A DNA stretch of 64,000 nt from Amphibacillus sediminis NBRC 103570 (GCF_001552275.1 NZ_BCQW01000007.1:59002-123001); one strand, 5' to 3'. Shown: positions 19,091-30,587, counted from the first letter of the stretch. Numbers and translations: made by a program. The notes: a model not told the origin generated them from the letters alone.

Positions 19091-19444
19091 CTAAATTGAA
19101 AAAGGCTGATGACTAATTTCAAGTGTAACTAAAAGACGCCCCTGGTCATCATGACCTGCTAATAGTAAACAACCTGGCTGATCTAATTGGTAATCTCTAA
19201 GTCCTTCAGCATAGACCCAGCCGATTTCTGTTTTTAAGCCGACGCGATAATTAGTTGGATCACCACTTATTTTCGCCTGTGTAAAACACACCTTAGCATT
19301 GCGAATAAAAGCACCAACGTTATACGCAGCTCGATTATGATGCGTTGCATAAGCCCCATTTGTCGTCTCCAAATGTATAAAAACAGGTTGGTTTACAAAT
19401 TGGTTTAGCTGTTCTTGCACAACTATTGGATCTATTTTATTCAT
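19091..19444 (-). CDS. yojF: YojF family protein (DUF1806)
   Basis: A 117-residue protein of the YojF family, which is linked to bshB2/yojG in bacilli. Features are GAYATHHNRAAYNVGAFIRN and VGLKTEIGWVYAEGL. Biochemical role unknown. The ATG at 19444 follows GAGGGGATAAT; the frame stays open to 19465 without a better ribosome site. It lies 22 bases before bshB2 and 24 bases after uvrA. Confidence 0.85.
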   Translation of the reverse strand: MNKIDPIVVQEQLNQFVNQPVFIHLETTNGAYATHHNRAAYNVGAFIRNAKVCFTQAKISGDPTNYRVGLKTEIGWVYAEGLRDYQLDQPGCLLLAGHDDQGRLLVTLEISHQPFSI

Positions 19445-19468
19445 ATTATCCCCTCGCCTTATCACATT

Positions 19469-22342
19469 CTATTTTGCTAGTTGAGTGTTACCGTCATATA
19501 ATTCTATTGTTCGTTGACGATCACGTTGCAAAATGGGTTTTAGATAATGACCGGTATAGGAACCCGTGACCTCAGCTACTTCCTCTGGTGAGCCAGTCGC
19601 TACGATCGTTCCGCCTCGATCTCCACCTTCAGGCCCTAGATCAATAATATAATCTGCCGCCTTTATTACATCTAGGTTATGCTCAATAATGACAACCGTA
19701 TCACCATTTTCCACAAGTTGTTGTAATACTTTTAATAGACGGCTAATGTCGTCAACATGAAGTCCAGTGGTTGGTTCATCTAAAATATATAATGACTTAC
19801 CATTTGAACGACGATGCAATTCGCTAGCTAGTTTAACCCGCTGTGCTTCTCCGCCTGAAAGTGTGGTAGCCGGCTGACCAAGTCGAATATAGCCTAACCC
19901 TACATCATAAACGGTTTGAAGCTTACGCTTGATCTTTGGAATATTAGTAAAGAAATCAAGTGCCTCTTCAATTCGCAAATCTAGAATCTCTGCAATATTT
20001 TTCCCTTTATATTTTACCTCTAAGGTCTCACGGTTATAACGCTTGCCATGACAAGCTTCACAAGGTACATAAACATCAGGTAGAAAATGCATTTCTATTT
20101 TAATAATACCATCGCCACGGCATGTCTCACAACGTCCACCTTTAACATTAAAACTGAACCGTCCTTTTTTGTAGCCACGAACTTTAGCTTCATTCGTTTG
20201 AGCAAAGACATCACGAATATCATCAAATACTCCTGTATAGGTAGCAGGATTAGAGCGAGGAGTACGACCAATTGGCGATTGATCAATATCGATGACTTTT
20301 TCTAAATAATCACTGCCCTTAATCGCCTTGTGCTTTCCAGGCTTCTGTCGAGCTCGATTAAGCTCCATCGCTAATTTCTTGTGTAATATCTCATTAATTA
20401 GCGTACTTTTACCTGAACCGGATACACCAGTAACAGTTGTAAACAAGCCAATAGGAATTTTAACATCGACTTTTTTTAAATTATTCTGTTCTGCTCCCTG
20501 AATCTCAAGATAGCGTCCATCTGCTTTTCGACGCTCTAAAGGAATTGGAATAAATTTATCCCCGGATAAATACTGTCCAGTCATGGACTTTTTATTTCTC
20601 ATCACTTGTTTAGGTGTACCACTAGCTACCACCTGACCGCCATGCTCTCCAGCACCAGGTCCTATATCTATTAACCAGTCAGCTGCTAACATTGTGTCCT
20701 CATCATGCTCGACCACAATAAGCGTATTACCAAGATCGCGCATTTGTTGTAACGTACTAATTAATCGGTCATTATCCCTTTGATGTAAACCAATAGATGG
20801 CTCATCTAATACATATAAAACACCTGTCAATGCTGAGCCTATCTGTGTTGCCAGGCGAATACGTTGTGCTTCGCCACCTGATAATGTCCCTGCAGCTCTA
20901 GAAAGCGTTAAGTAGTCTAACCCAACATTCGTTAAAAAGGTTAAGCGATTGTCTAGCTCTTTTAAAATCATTTTAGCAATTTGTTGCTCTTTATCAGTTA
21001 AAACAAGGTTTTGCAAAAAGCGGTTAGCTTCAACAACCGACATTTCGGTAACTTGTCCAATATGCAAATCATTAATACGTACAGCCAATGCTTCCTTCTT
21101 TAAGCGATAGCCTGAGCAGGTCGGGCAATCTTTTTGCGCCATATATTTTTCCATCTGTTCACGAATATAATCTGAGCTTGTTTCACGATAACGACGAGCA
21201 ATATTATTGAGCACACCTTCAAATTGAATATCGGTTTCTCGCTTCATACCGTAATCATTTTCGTAACTAAAATGAATGGTTTCCTTGCCACTCCCATGTA
21301 AGATCTTAGCTAACTGGTCCTTTGGCAAGTCAGCAACAGGTACATCCATATCAATCCCATAGTGCTGACAGACACTTGCTAATAGTTGAGGATAATATTG
21401 AGAAGTGGTTGGTTGCCATGCTAATATTGCTCCATCATTCAAGCTAAGCTGTTTGTCCGGTATAACTAAATCAACATCGACCTCTAACTTCGTGCCTAAT
21501 CCATCACAGTGCTCACAGGCCCCATAAGGACTATTAAACGAAAACAAACGTGGCTCAAGTTCACCAATAGAAAAGCCACAAATAGGGCAAGCGTGGTGCT
21601 CACTAAAGAGTAATTCATCTTGACCGATTACATCAACTAATACTTTTCCTTCACCAAGCTTAAGAGCTGCCTCTAAAGAGTCTGTTAATCGACCAGATAT
21701 CCCCTCTTTTACTACAATACGATCAATCACAACTTCAATCGAATGCTTTATATTTTTCGCTAATTTAATATCATCGCCTATCTCCATCATATCGCCGTCA
21801 ACACGTAGACGAATGTAGCCCTCTTGCTTGAGCTTATCTAACAGCTTAACGTGCTCACCTTTTCGCCCAGAGACTACTGGAGCAAGGATTTGGAGTTTTG
21901 TTCGCTCGGGATAACTTAATATGCGATCAACCATTTGCTCAACAGTCTGTGAAGCAATTTCCGTACCGTGTGTCGGACAAATCGGGCGTCCAATACGTGC
22001 ATATAAGAGACGTAAATAATCATAGATTTCAGTAACAGTTGCAACGGTTGAACGCGGATTACGGCTGGTTGTTTTTTGATCAATCGAGATTGCAGGTGAT
22101 AAACCTTCGATAGTATCTACATCAGGCTTATCCATCTGTCCTAAAAACTGACGGGCATAGGCAGAAAGGGATTCAACGTAACGGCGTTGCCCCTCTGCAT
22201 AAATCGTATCAAAGGCAAGTGACGATTTTCCTGAGCCAGACAAGCCTGTCAGAACAACTAATTTATCTTTAGGAATGTCTAAATCAATATTTTTCAAATT
22301 GTGAGCGCGAGCTCCCTTTATAGAAATATGTTTTTTCGCCAT
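19469..22342 (-). CDS. uvrA: UvrABC excision repair protein UvrA
   Basis: Damage-recognising ATPase of nucleotide excision repair. Two ABC modules: the first Walker A is GLSGSGKSS (about residue 32), the second GVSGSGKST (about 640), each with its own LSGGEAQR signature. Zinc modules CPICGF and CETCRGDG ... CEACHGKRY are present. Length 957 is normal. The ATG at 22342 lies six bases after the uvrB stop, so the pair forms an operon controlled by the SOS site before uvrB. Confidence 0.98.
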   Translation of the reverse strand: MAKKHISIKGARAHNLKNIDLDIPKDKLVVLTGLSGSGKSSLAFDTIYAEGQRRYVESLSAYARQFLGQMDKPDVDTIEGLSPAISIDQKTTSRNPRSTVATVTEIYDYLRLLYARIGRPICPTHGTEIASQTVEQMVDRILSYPERTKLQILAPVVSGRKGEHVKLLDKLKQEGYIRLRVDGDMMEIGDDIKLAKNIKHSIEVVIDRIVVKEGISGRLTDSLEAALKLGEGKVLVDVIGQDELLFSEHHACPICGFSIGELEPRLFSFNSPYGACEHCDGLGTKLEVDVDLVIPDKQLSLNDGAILAWQPTTSQYYPQLLASVCQHYGIDMDVPVADLPKDQLAKILHGSGKETIHFSYENDYGMKRETDIQFEGVLNNIARRYRETSSDYIREQMEKYMAQKDCPTCSGYRLKKEALAVRINDLHIGQVTEMSVVEANRFLQNLVLTDKEQQIAKMILKELDNRLTFLTNVGLDYLTLSRAAGTLSGGEAQRIRLATQIGSALTGVLYVLDEPSIGLHQRDNDRLISTLQQMRDLGNTLIVVEHDEDTMLAADWLIDIGPGAGEHGGQVVASGTPKQVMRNKKSMTGQYLSGDKFIPIPLERRKADGRYLEIQGAEQNNLKKVDVKIPIGLFTTVTGVSGSGKSTLINEILHKKLAMELNRARQKPGKHKAIKGSDYLEKVIDIDQSPIGRTPRSNPATYTGVFDDIRDVFAQTNEAKVRGYKKGRFSFNVKGGRCETCRGDGIIKIEMHFLPDVYVPCEACHGKRYNRETLEVKYKGKNIAEILDLRIEEALDFFTNIPKIKRKLQTVYDVGLGYIRLGQPATTLSGGEAQRVKLASELHRRSNGKSLYILDEPTTGLHVDDISRLLKVLQQLVENGDTVVIIEHNLDVIKAADYIIDLGPEGGDRGGTIVATGSPEEVAEVTGSYTGHYLKPILQRDRQRTIELYDGNTQLAK

Positions 22343-22348
22343 TTATTC

Positions 22349-24331
22349 TCATCCTTCCGCTTTCAATTCAAGTACGAGATCACGTAATTCAGCTGCCTTT
22401 TCAAAATTAAGCTCACGGGCGGCCTGTTTCATTTCTTGTTCTAATTTTTCAATTAACTTGTTGCGCTCACTTTTTGTCATCTTAGCTAATTTTGGCGCAT
22501 CCTCTTGGTAAGCTGGTGAATCCTCAGCAACCATTGTTGCTCGAATGACATCACGTACTTCCTTGTTAACGGTTTGTGGTACAATCCCGTGTTTTTGATT
22601 ATAAGCTTGCTGAATTTCTCTACGACGTTCTGTTTCATCAATAGCTCGGCGCATTGAATCTGTGATATGATCAGCATACATAATAACCTGACCTGAAGCA
22701 TTTCGAGCTGCCCGTCCCATCGTTTGAATAAGTGAACGATCTGAACGCAAAAAGCCTTCTTTATCCGCATCTAGGATTGCAACGAGCGATACTTCTGGAA
22801 TATCTAACCCTTCTCTTAACAAATTAATTCCGACTAATACATCATACTTACCTACACGTAAATCACGAATGATTTCAATTCGTTCTAATGTCTTAATTTC
22901 AGAGTGAAGGTAGGCGACCTTCATTCCTATTTCCTTAAGGTAATCGGTTAAATCCTCAGACATTTTTTTGGTCAAGGTTGTGATTAATACACGCTCATCC
23001 TTTTTAATTCGTGCATTAATTTCACTAATTAAATCATCGATTTGACCATCAATTGGTCTAACATCGACCTTCGGATCAAGTAATCCAGTCGGTCGAATAA
23101 TTTGTTCCGTCATTTTCGGCGTATGTTCTAACTCATATGGACCCGGTGTTGCTGAAACAAAGATAAATTGGTTAGCCTTTGCCTCAAATTCTTCAAAGGT
23201 TAACGGTCGATTATCCAAAGCAGATGGGAGGCGAAAACCATGGTCTACCAGCACTTGCTTCCGAGCCTTATCACCATTAAACATCCCCCTTACTTGTGGT
23301 AGAGTCACGTGTGATTCGTCAATCACAATCAGGAAATCATCAGGAAAATAGTCTATTAAGGTATATGGTGTTGACCCTGGCTCACGTAAAGTGAGATGGC
23401 GCGAGTAATTTTCGATTCCAGAGCAAAAGCCCATTTCGGCCATCATCTCTAGATCATAGCGTGTCCGTTGTTCAATACGCTGTGCTTCCAGTAACTTGTT
23501 ATTCGCTTTAAAATACTTTAACTGTTCTTCGAGCTCTGCTTCAATGTTCTTCATCGCCATTTTTAACTTATCTTCACCTGTCACGAAGTGTGAGGCTGGG
23601 AAGATGGCAATATGCTCACGATCACCGATAATTTCGCCAGTTAAGGCATCGACCTCACGAATACGATCTATTTCATCACCAAAAAATTCGACCCGAACAC
23701 AATGTTCCTCTCTTGAAGCTGGGATAATCTCAACAGAATCCCCACGTACTCGAAACGTCCCACGCTGAAAATCAATGTCATTACGTGCATACTGGATATC
23801 GACGAGATTTCTTAGTAATTGATCACGATCCTTTTCCATGCCTTTGCGTAATGAAAGGACTTGTCTACCGTACTCCTCTGGCGACCCTAAACCATATATA
23901 CATGATACACTCGCCACGATAAGCACATCTTCACGTTCAAATAAAGCAGAAGTGGCTGAATGTCGTAATTTATCAATTTCATCATTGATGCTGGCATCTT
24001 TTTCAATGAATGTATCTGTAGAAGGAACATAAGCTTCCGGTTGATAATAATCGTAATAACTAACAAAATACTCTACAGCATTATTCGGAAAGAATTCCTT
24101 AAATTCACTATACAGTTGCCCCGCAAGTGTTTTATTATGCGCAATTACAAGCGTTGGTTTTTTGACCTCCTGGATTACATTGGAGACCGTAAATGTTTTA
24201 CCTGTTCCGGTAGCACCGAGCAATGTTTGCGAACGTTTACCCGCATTGATTCCGGCAACAAGTTCTTTTATCGCGTTAGGTTGGTCTCCTTTAGGCTGAT
24301 ATTTTGCGACCAATTCAAATTGATGTCCCAT
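22349..24331 (-). CDS. uvrB: UvrABC excision repair protein UvrB
   Basis: Helicase-like subunit that loads onto damage with UvrA and recruits UvrC. The P-loop is [15 protein letters not shown]; the beta-hairpin region is [12 protein letters not shown]; helicase motifs include DESHVTLPQ and QTMGRAARN; a UVR coiled-coil lies at the C-terminus ([17 protein letters not shown]). ATG 24331 (MGHQFELV) has GGAGGAAAAAG upstream; the longer frame to 24472 runs through the promoter. Length 660 residues matches B. subtilis. Leads the uvrB-uvrA-yojF-bshB2 group. Confidence 0.98.
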   Translation of the reverse strand: MGHQFELVAKYQPKGDQPNAIKELVAGINAGKRSQTLLGATGTGKTFTVSNVIQEVKKPTLVIAHNKTLAGQLYSEFKEFFPNNAVEYFVSYYDYYQPEAYVPSTDTFIEKDASINDEIDKLRHSATSALFEREDVLIVASVSCIYGLGSPEEYGRQVLSLRKGMEKDRDQLLRNLVDIQYARNDIDFQRGTFRVRGDSVEIIPASREEHCVRVEFFGDEIDRIREVDALTGEIIGDREHIAIFPASHFVTGEDKLKMAMKNIEAELEEQLKYFKANNKLLEAQRIEQRTRYDLEMMAEMGFCSGIENYSRHLTLREPGSTPYTLIDYFPDDFLIVIDESHVTLPQVRGMFNGDKARKQVLVDHGFRLPSALDNRPLTFEEFEAKANQFIFVSATPGPYELEHTPKMTEQIIRPTGLLDPKVDVRPIDGQIDDLISEINARIKKDERVLITTLTKKMSEDLTDYLKEIGMKVAYLHSEIKTLERIEIIRDLRVGKYDVLVGINLLREGLDIPEVSLVAILDADKEGFLRSDRSLIQTMGRAARNASGQVIMYADHITDSMRRAIDETERRREIQQAYNQKHGIVPQTVNKEVRDVIRATMVAEDSPAYQEDAPKLAKMTKSERNKLIEKLEQEMKQAARELNFEKAAELRDLVLELKAEG

Positions 24332-24388
24332 CACTTTTTCCTCCAATCTTTTCTCTATCTTTTGCCTATCCGATTTTGTTATAAACCT

Positions 24389-24428
24389 ATTATACACAAT
24401 TATACCGAAATATGCGAACGAACATTCG
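24389..24428 (-). promoter_or_regulatory. uvrB promoter with LexA (SOS) box
   Basis: On the minus strand CGAATGTTCGTTCG (24415-24428) differs by one base from the Bacillus LexA/DinR consensus CGAACNNNNGTTCG. Two TATAAT hexamers lie just downstream (24399-24404 and 24389-24394) as candidate -10 boxes. This arrangement predicts DNA-damage induction of uvrB-uvrA. Confidence 0.82.
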
Positions 24429-24609
24429 GTATATTTGAAAATTATCTGTTTATTATTTAAATATGTGTTCAAAAATGTTGGATAAGAACTAGTAGAAGCT
24501 GGGTGAGTGTTTTAAGCAAAACTAATCGCCCTACTTAACTAGTTTATTTGATTCCTTCATTAATCACAAATGAGTAGCTTGGAAACTCACTTAAGTCCAG
24601 CAAAAGTAG

Positions 24610-24633
24610 ACGGGCAAGCCTATGCTTACCCGT
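24610..24633 (-). terminator. Hairpin, probable terminator of prfC
   Basis: ACGGGTAAG pairs with CTTGCCCGT on the minus strand (one mismatch), followed by CTACTTTTGC. It lies about 240 bases after the prfC stop. The plus strand has GAGTTTTT after the stem, so it may work both ways. Confidence 0.45.
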
Positions 24634-24661
24634 TCCGAGTTTTTCTCTAGATCTACGCTTT

Positions 24662-24860
24662 ATTTAACTTTATCGCAGTGTGACTCTTCCACTTCAAGAA
24701 ATAAGGGAACACGTCATGTCTAAGTGGGAGATCAACAGCAGTTCAGTGGGGGTTAAACCCAGTCAGAGCAAGTTAACGTCTCATGGTTGTCATAGAATTT
24801 CAGTGGAAATTTATTGAGCAAAGCTGGCTTAAATACGTCAAGGTCATTTGATACGTATTA
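24662..24860 (+). repeat. Shortened composite hairpin repeat R5
   Basis: Begins ACTTTATCGCAGTGT, skips the TGGGGC hairpin, keeps the CCACTTCAAG...CTAAGTGGGAG stem, then GTTCAGTGGGGG, and passes into a degenerate second module ending TTTATTGAGCAAAGC and a weak end hairpin near 24845. It fills most of the gap between uvrB and prfC; no gene is seen in 24473-24872. Confidence 0.65.
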
Positions 24861-24872
24861 TCAGCTGTTACA

Positions 24873-26465
24873 TTATTCTATAGCCTCATAATGGGCTCGC
24901 CTTGCTTCAAACAAATCAATCAGCTCAATCTCCTTATGCTTGTCTTGAAACCACTTTAAAGCAAAATCATTTTTAAATAAAACAAGAAAAGCACCTTCAC
25001 GATCCTTTACTAACATATTTCGTTCATCAAAGAGCTGTGGATCAATATTGTCCTGATTAAGCAAACGCGGGATACGTTCACCAATTGACTCAAGGTGGAC
25101 TTCTACATTATATTCATGCTTCATTCGATGCTCAAATACTTGATATTGTAGCTCTCCAACTGCTCCAATAATATAGTGCTCCATCGGATAGCCTGTAAAT
25201 AATTGAATAGCTCCTTCCTGAACAAGTTGTTCAAGTCCTTTTTTAAACTGCTTTGCTTTCATTACATTCTTGGCTGTGACACGTTTAAACAATTCAGGTG
25301 GAAATTGAGGAAGCTCATCATATTGAAAGCTATTTTTACCCGCTAATAACGTGTCGCCGATCCGATAAAGACCCGGGTCGTAGATCCCAATGATGTCACC
25401 AGGGTAGGCCTCGTCTACTGTATCTCGGCTTGAGGCGACAAATTGCTGTGTTTGATTTAACTTGATCATTTTATCAGTGCGTACAAGTCTAACAGTCATC
25501 CCACGCTCAAACTTACCAGAACAGACTCTTAAAAAAGCAACACGGTCGCGGTGAGCAGGATTCATATTGGCTTGAATCTTAAAGATAAACCCTGAAAAGG
25601 TTGGCTCGTGTGGCTCCATTTGTCCTGTTGTTATTCGTCGAGGCTTTGGGCTTGGCGCCATATCGATAAATGTATCAAAAAAAGTTTGAACGCCAAAGGG
25701 TGCGAGGGCACTTCCGAAAAAGACCGGTGTCTGTTCTCCCTTTAATACAGCCGCTAAAGAAAATTCATCTCCTGCTTCATCAAGGAGGGCCAGTTCTTCT
25801 TTAGTCTCAATAAACGTAGGATCTGATGTGAAATCCAGATCTTGATTTTCTGTTAATTCTTGATACGGGATCACCGTTTCCTGTTCATTTCCATTAAATT
25901 TAACGAATTGGTGATGAAACCGATCAAAAATTCCCAAAAAACGTTTACCCATTCCAACAGGCCAATTGATTGGATATGTCTCTATCTCTAACACCTGTTC
26001 GATTTGTTCAAGCAAAGCCAACGGTTCACGTCCTTCACGGTCCATTTTATTGATAAAGGTAAAAATGGGGATACCTCGCATTTTACAAACTTTAAACAGC
26101 TTAATGGTCTGGGCTTCAATTCCTTTAGTGGCATCAATTATCATGACCACACTATCAACAGCTGTTAGTGTCCGATAAGTATCCTCGCTAAAGTCTTCAT
26201 GCCCTGGTGTATCCAAGATATTCACTTTATAGTCTTTGTACTGAAAATTCATCACACTCGATGTGACTGAGATTCCACGTTGCTTCTCAATTTCCATCCA
26301 GTCCGAGGTTGCATATTTACCAGACTTTTTCCCTTTTACTGTCCCGGCTGACCGTATTAAATTTCCGAATAATAATAGCTTTTCGGTTAAAGTTGTTTTT
26401 CCCGCATCAGGGTGCGAAATGATCGCAAATGTTTTTCGTTTATTCACTTCTGTAGCTATCGTCAT
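24873..26465 (-). CDS. prfC: Peptide chain release factor 3
   Basis: Translational GTPase that recycles RF1 and RF2 from the ribosome after termination. G1 is ISHPDAGKTTLTEK, G3 DTPGHEDFSEDTYR, G4 NKMDREGR; the C-terminal domain includes GAVGELQYQVFEHRM. Length 530 is normal for RF3. The ATG at 26465 (MTIATEVNK) has a GAAGGGG upstream. It is a single-gene unit flanked by composite repeats on both sides. Confidence 0.96.
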   Translation of the reverse strand: MTIATEVNKRKTFAIISHPDAGKTTLTEKLLLFGNLIRSAGTVKGKKSGKYATSDWMEIEKQRGISVTSSVMNFQYKDYKVNILDTPGHEDFSEDTYRTLTAVDSVVMIIDATKGIEAQTIKLFKVCKMRGIPIFTFINKMDREGREPLALLEQIEQVLEIETYPINWPVGMGKRFLGIFDRFHHQFVKFNGNEQETVIPYQELTENQDLDFTSDPTFIETKEELALLDEAGDEFSLAAVLKGEQTPVFFGSALAPFGVQTFFDTFIDMAPSPKPRRITTGQMEPHEPTFSGFIFKIQANMNPAHRDRVAFLRVCSGKFERGMTVRLVRTDKMIKLNQTQQFVASSRDTVDEAYPGDIIGIYDPGLYRIGDTLLAGKNSFQYDELPQFPPELFKRVTAKNVMKAKQFKKGLEQLVQEGAIQLFTGYPMEHYIIGAVGELQYQVFEHRMKHEYNVEVHLESIGERIPRLLNQDNIDPQLFDERNMLVKDREGAFLVLFKNDFALKWFQDKHKEIELIDLFEARRAHYEAIE

Positions 26466-26493
26466 GGTTAAAACCCCTTCTTTCGTTCATTCG

Positions 26494-26595
26494 TTTAACT
26501 TTATTCAGCAGAATTCTCCACTCCTATAAGGGTGAGATGAATGTCTATCATTATTCCAATCAGTGGGGCTCAAACCCCGGCTGAATAAAGTTAAA
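26494..26595. repeat. MITE-like 102-bp element with 16-bp perfect terminal inverted repeats
   Basis: The ends TTTAACTTTATTCAGC (26494-26509) and GCTGAATAAAGTTAAA (26580-26595) are perfect inverted repeats. No frame of note lies inside. Less perfect relatives occur at 8497-8596 and 42825-42907. The 26596-26710 stretch adds the CTCGATAAA-like linker and an end hairpin (ATATGCCAAGGCGC). It starts just upstream of the prfC ribosome site. Confidence 0.75.
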
Positions 26596-27054
26596 AACCT
26601 CCGGCTGATACCACAGATTTTTCAGTAGAAATTTATCGAGCGAAGCTCTTTAAAATCTGGGCATAAATATGCCAAGGCGCTTTTAATTAGCTATAAAGAT
26701 CTGTATATCGGGATTTTACATTGGCACATGACTCCTTTTCTATTTTTCCATTCTGCTTATTGAAAGTAGCATAATTAGTTGAAAAAAGTCAATCTTATAG
26801 CATAAATTCAAAAAACCTATGACATAAAGCCGGAACGGGAATGTATGCCTTAAATATGTATAAAACGAAAAACAACGAATAATGCTTGCCGCTTGTTCTT
26901 TTTTATTATAAACCAGATTCACAGCCTGTTACTAGAAAAGGCAAAATGATTGAATATTTCAGCCAAATAGCTAAACAAGACTGATTCAATAAAAAAACCA
27001 TTTACTGAACTATATTCATTTTCTGATAAATTTGCTAAAATTATAGGATATACC

Positions 27055-27312
27055 TTTTTATCGCTGTGTAACTGGCTGGGGCTGCAATTACTCGCCCCAT
27101 CGAAGGGCTTTTGTAACACTCCCACTTCAAGAAAGAAAGGGAACACGTCATGTCTAAGTGGGAGATCCAACTGTCAGTAACGGCCCGATTGGTTCTACTC
27201 ACGTTCAGTGGGGGAAAGAGGAAGCTGGCTAAGTCCGCGACGTCGTGTCGTAACGTTTGCACGAGTACATCCTATGCGTCGATACCTTCACTGAACGAAG
27301 TTTCACTTTATA
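27055..27312 (+). repeat. Composite hairpin repeat R7, forming the leader of the SNF2 gene
   Basis: Near-complete main element: TGGGGC (27077) with GCCCCA (27094); CTCCCACTT (27119) with AAGTGGGAG (27156); GTTCAGTG (27203) with CACTGAAC (27289). It ends 10 bases before the ribosome site of the SNF2 helicase, in the same orientation. 26711-27054 holds no recognisable gene. Confidence 0.82.
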
Positions 27313-27332
27313 TTTATGTAAGGGAGTTAATT

Positions 27333-30300
27333 ATGACAACTTTCTATCTTGAAACAGAAGATATCATTAAAATTACAGGACAAAGATTCTATAAGCGTGG
27401 ACTTGATTATTATAAAAAAGGACGTGTCCATCGTCTTAGTTATAACCAAAGTATTGATTCATGGAGTGCAGTAGTCAAAGGGGCTCAAACCTATCATGTT
27501 CGTATTTTCTTCTTTGAACACGATGATTTAGAAGCAAAATGTAACTGCTCAGCTTACGAAACCCATTTTACCTGTAAGCACATTGCAGCGGTCCTACTTG
27601 CAATCAGTCATCAGCAGGATCCATCTCAGTCTGCAATCAAAGAGGTTATCGCGCAACCAACTGATCCTTTTCCATTAAGGATGATTGAAATCTTTGAAGT
27701 GATGGACCGGGCTATTGTTGAACAGCAAACAACGTTACAAATGGACTATACGATTATAGAAACAAAACAAGCTGGCCAGCAAGAGCCCCATTTTAAAGTT
27801 GCTTTGAAATGCGGGATGAAACAATTATACATTGTCAAAGATATTCAGGCTTTTATCTTAGCTATCAAACAAAAACAATCTTACTCTATTACTGATAAAT
27901 TTATGTACCACCCAACAGAACATAAGCTAACAACTAACGATCTAAGCATGCTTGATTTAATTAACCAAGCCATTGGACAAGCCGTTATCTATGCTGATGA
28001 CTATTTCGATCAGAATAAACGAGAGGTTATTATTCCACCTTTTCTGATTAATCGCTTTTTATCAAGTTTAGAATCCTGTTCGTATCAACTGATAAAAGAA
28101 GACGGTACACCTATATCAAAGCTTATTTTGCATGATCGTTTATCTGAGATAAAATTTCCGATTCAGTATGATAACAATCTTTATCACATTGATTTTTCCG
28201 ATTTATTTAGCTATCGCTTCTATTCTAGCTATGGTTTATTGATGAAACAATCACACGTTTATCCATTAACGACTGAGCAAAAAGAAGTATTAGCACAAAT
28301 ATATCGTATTCTTCCCTATCGTCAAAAGCACCAGTACCTGATAAGTCGAAATAAAATGGCCCACTTTATTGGACATGTCCTGCCAAAGCTTGAACAATTG
28401 GGAACCACCGAATTTAGCCCTGAAGCTAAAGAAACGATTGAGCAGAAGCCGTTACAAATAAAGCTTTTCATCGAAGAAATTAAACAAACGTTAAGTGCTA
28501 CGGTCGTTTTTCAATATGGACAGGTTGAACTAGCACCTTTTCAAGCGCAGACAGCTGGTGAAAAAGTATTGGCTCGTGATTTCAAAAAAGAAAATGAATT
28601 AATTCAAACATTAAAGGCAAGCGGTTTTTATTATTTGAATCAACGCTTTCAGCTTTTCAGCCATGACCATATTTATCAATTTGTCAACACGGTTTTACCT
28701 CAGCTAAAAGAGCAAGTAACCGTCTATTTATCTAAAGAGGTTCAAGCATTAACAGAAGAAGTTCCCTCCGATTTGGAGACTTATATACAAATGGATCATT
28801 ATACCGGAATGCTCGATGTCCAATTTAAAATGGATGGCATATCGAAAAATGAGATTCAGTTAATATTACAAGCATTAATTGAAAAGCAATCGTTTCATCG
28901 CTTAGAGAGCGGCACCTTACTCAAATTAAATGATGATCGCTTTAAGGCATTTCAAAGCTTGGTCGATCAGTTACATTTACGAAAAAAAGATGTGGTGGAC
29001 GGGCATATTGAATTACCCACAGCGCGCAGCTTTCAAGTTAAAGAAGCATTAGATCCATTTAATGTTAATTATTCACAAGCATTTCAGCAGTTAATGTCCG
29101 AATTAAACCAAACTAGGAATGAACAGGCTATCTTGCCGACTAGCCTTAAAGTAAAATTACGTGATTATCAGCAGCACGGCTTTAACTGGTTCAAATCATT
29201 GTCACGCTATCGATTGGGTGGTATTCTTGCTGATGAGATGGGATTAGGAAAAACGGTACAAGCCATTAGCTTCATTGTCAGTGAAAAAGAAAAGAATAAC
29301 ACAGATAAGCTACCTTCACTCATTCTCGTTCCTGCCTCGCTGATGTATAACTGGAAAAAGGAGTACGAAAAGTTTGCGCCAAATTTAAAAGTTAAGGTCA
29401 TGATTGGGCCTAAAGCTGAGCGAAAAAAAGCAATTGAAAAGGCAAATGATTACGATATTTTGATTACTTCTTATCCATTACTGCGACAAGATATCGCATT
29501 ATATGATAACCTCATTTTCGATATTATGATTTTGGATGAAGCCCAAGCAATTAAAAACCATCTCACATTAACAGCTAAAGCAACTCGCAGACTAAAAGCT
29601 AAACTGCGTTTTGCTCTTACAGGAACACCTATAGAAAATCGGCTTAATGAATTATGGTCAATCTTTAATACGATCTCACCTGGCTTTCTTGGTTCGAAAC
29701 AACAATTTTCGCAATACTCAAGTGACTATATTAAAAAGATAACCCGACCGTTTATTTTGCGACGACTAAAAGCAGAGGTATTGCCAGAGCTGCCAGAAAA
29801 AATTGAATTTGAGCAATACGCTGAGCTTACAATAGATCAAAAACATCTTTATTTAGCCTACTTAGAGCAGCTTCAACAACAAGTTGATACACGTATTGCC
29901 CTTAATCAATTCGAGCAAGGCAAGCTAGAACTGTTAACAGGCCTAACTCGATTAAGACAAATTTGCTGTCATCCTCAACTATTCTTAGATGATTATCAAG
30001 GTGAATCAGGTAAGCTCGAGCTATTAAAAACTTTGTTAGAACAGCTATATGAACAAAATAGACGTGTGCTGATTTTTTCTCAATTTTCAAGTATGCTTCA
30101 GCTTATAAATCAAGAGCTGACAGCAAAAAGCTATCAAACCTTCTATTTAGATGGCCAAACACCAGCTAAGCAACGTGTCGAGATGGCAGATGCCTTTAAT
30201 AATGGTGAACGGGATCTCTTTCTAATCTCACTCAAAGCAGGTGGTACTGGACTAAACTTAACGGGAGCTGACACGGTTATATTATATGATTTATGGTGGA

Positions 30301-30533
30301 ATCCTGCTATCGAAGCTCAGGCCGCAGGAAGAGCGCATCGAATTGGTCAGACTAAAAACGTAGAAGTGATTCGATTAATCACAGAAGGAACCATTGAAGA
30401 AAAAATCTTTCGCCTCCAAGAAAAAAAACGACAACTCGTCGATGAGATCATTGAACCAAATGAGACCCTACTCTCATCACTTAATCAGGAAGACTTACAG
30501 ATACTACTGAGTTATGATCGTGAAATTGATTAA
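27333..30533 (+). CDS. SNF2-family helicase with SWIM zinc finger
   Basis: A 1066-residue DNA translocase. Residues 70-83 form a SWIM finger (CNCSAYETHFTCKH); a middle SNF2-associated bacterial region follows; the ATPase has ILADEMGLGKTVQ (Walker A), LDEAQAIKN (DEAQ box), LTGTPIENRL, and the C-terminal helicase lobe has FLISLKAGGTGLNL and AAGRAHRIGQ. Start ATG 27333 (MTTFYLETED) follows AAGGGAG; the frame is open back to 27150, but that part is composite-repeat sequence, not protein. It is transcribed against its neighbours. Bacterial relatives are linked to transcription or DNA repair; its exact task is unknown. Confidence 0.9.
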   Translation: MTTFYLETEDIIKITGQRFYKRGLDYYKKGRVHRLSYNQSIDSWSAVVKGAQTYHVRIFFFEHDDLEAKCNCSAYETHFTCKHIAAVLLAISHQQDPSQSAIKEVIAQPTDPFPLRMIEIFEVMDRAIVEQQTTLQMDYTIIETKQAGQQEPHFKVALKCGMKQLYIVKDIQAFILAIKQKQSYSITDKFMYHPTEHKLTTNDLSMLDLINQAIGQAVIYADDYFDQNKREVIIPPFLINRFLSSLESCSYQLIKEDGTPISKLILHDRLSEIKFPIQYDNNLYHIDFSDLFSYRFYSSYGLLMKQSHVYPLTTEQKEVLAQIYRILPYRQKHQYLISRNKMAHFIGHVLPKLEQLGTTEFSPEAKETIEQKPLQIKLFIEEIKQTLSATVVFQYGQVELAPFQAQTAGEKVLARDFKKENELIQTLKASGFYYLNQRFQLFSHDHIYQFVNTVLPQLKEQVTVYLSKEVQALTEEVPSDLETYIQMDHYTGMLDVQFKMDGISKNEIQLILQALIEKQSFHRLESGTLLKLNDDRFKAFQSLVDQLHLRKKDVVDGHIELPTARSFQVKEALDPFNVNYSQAFQQLMSELNQTRNEQAILPTSLKVKLRDYQQHGFNWFKSLSRYRLGGILADEMGLGKTVQAISFIVSEKEKNNTDKLPSLILVPASLMYNWKKEYEKFAPNLKVKVMIGPKAERKKAIEKANDYDILITSYPLLRQDIALYDNLIFDIMILDEAQAIKNHLTLTAKATRRLKAKLRFALTGTPIENRLNELWSIFNTISPGFLGSKQQFSQYSSDYIKKITRPFILRRLKAEVLPELPEKIEFEQYAELTIDQKHLYLAYLEQLQQQVDTRIALNQFEQGKLELLTGLTRLRQICCHPQLFLDDYQGESGKLELLKTLLEQLYEQNRRVLIFSQFSSMLQLINQELTAKSYQTFYLDGQTPAKQRVEMADAFNNGERDLFLISLKAGGTGLNLTGADTVILYDLWWNPAIEAQAAGRAHRIGQTKNVEVIRLITEGTIEEKIFRLQEKKRQLVDEIIEPNETLLSSLNQEDLQILLSYDREID

Positions 30534-30587
30534 CAAACTGTACAAACAATATGTATATGGTAAGTGACACCGTAAAGTAATTAAGAA

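Noticed and set aside
27150..27332. N-terminal extension of the SNF2 helicase by 61 residues.
   Set aside because: This stretch is repeat sequence read through by chance; a strong ribosome site precedes ATG 27333.
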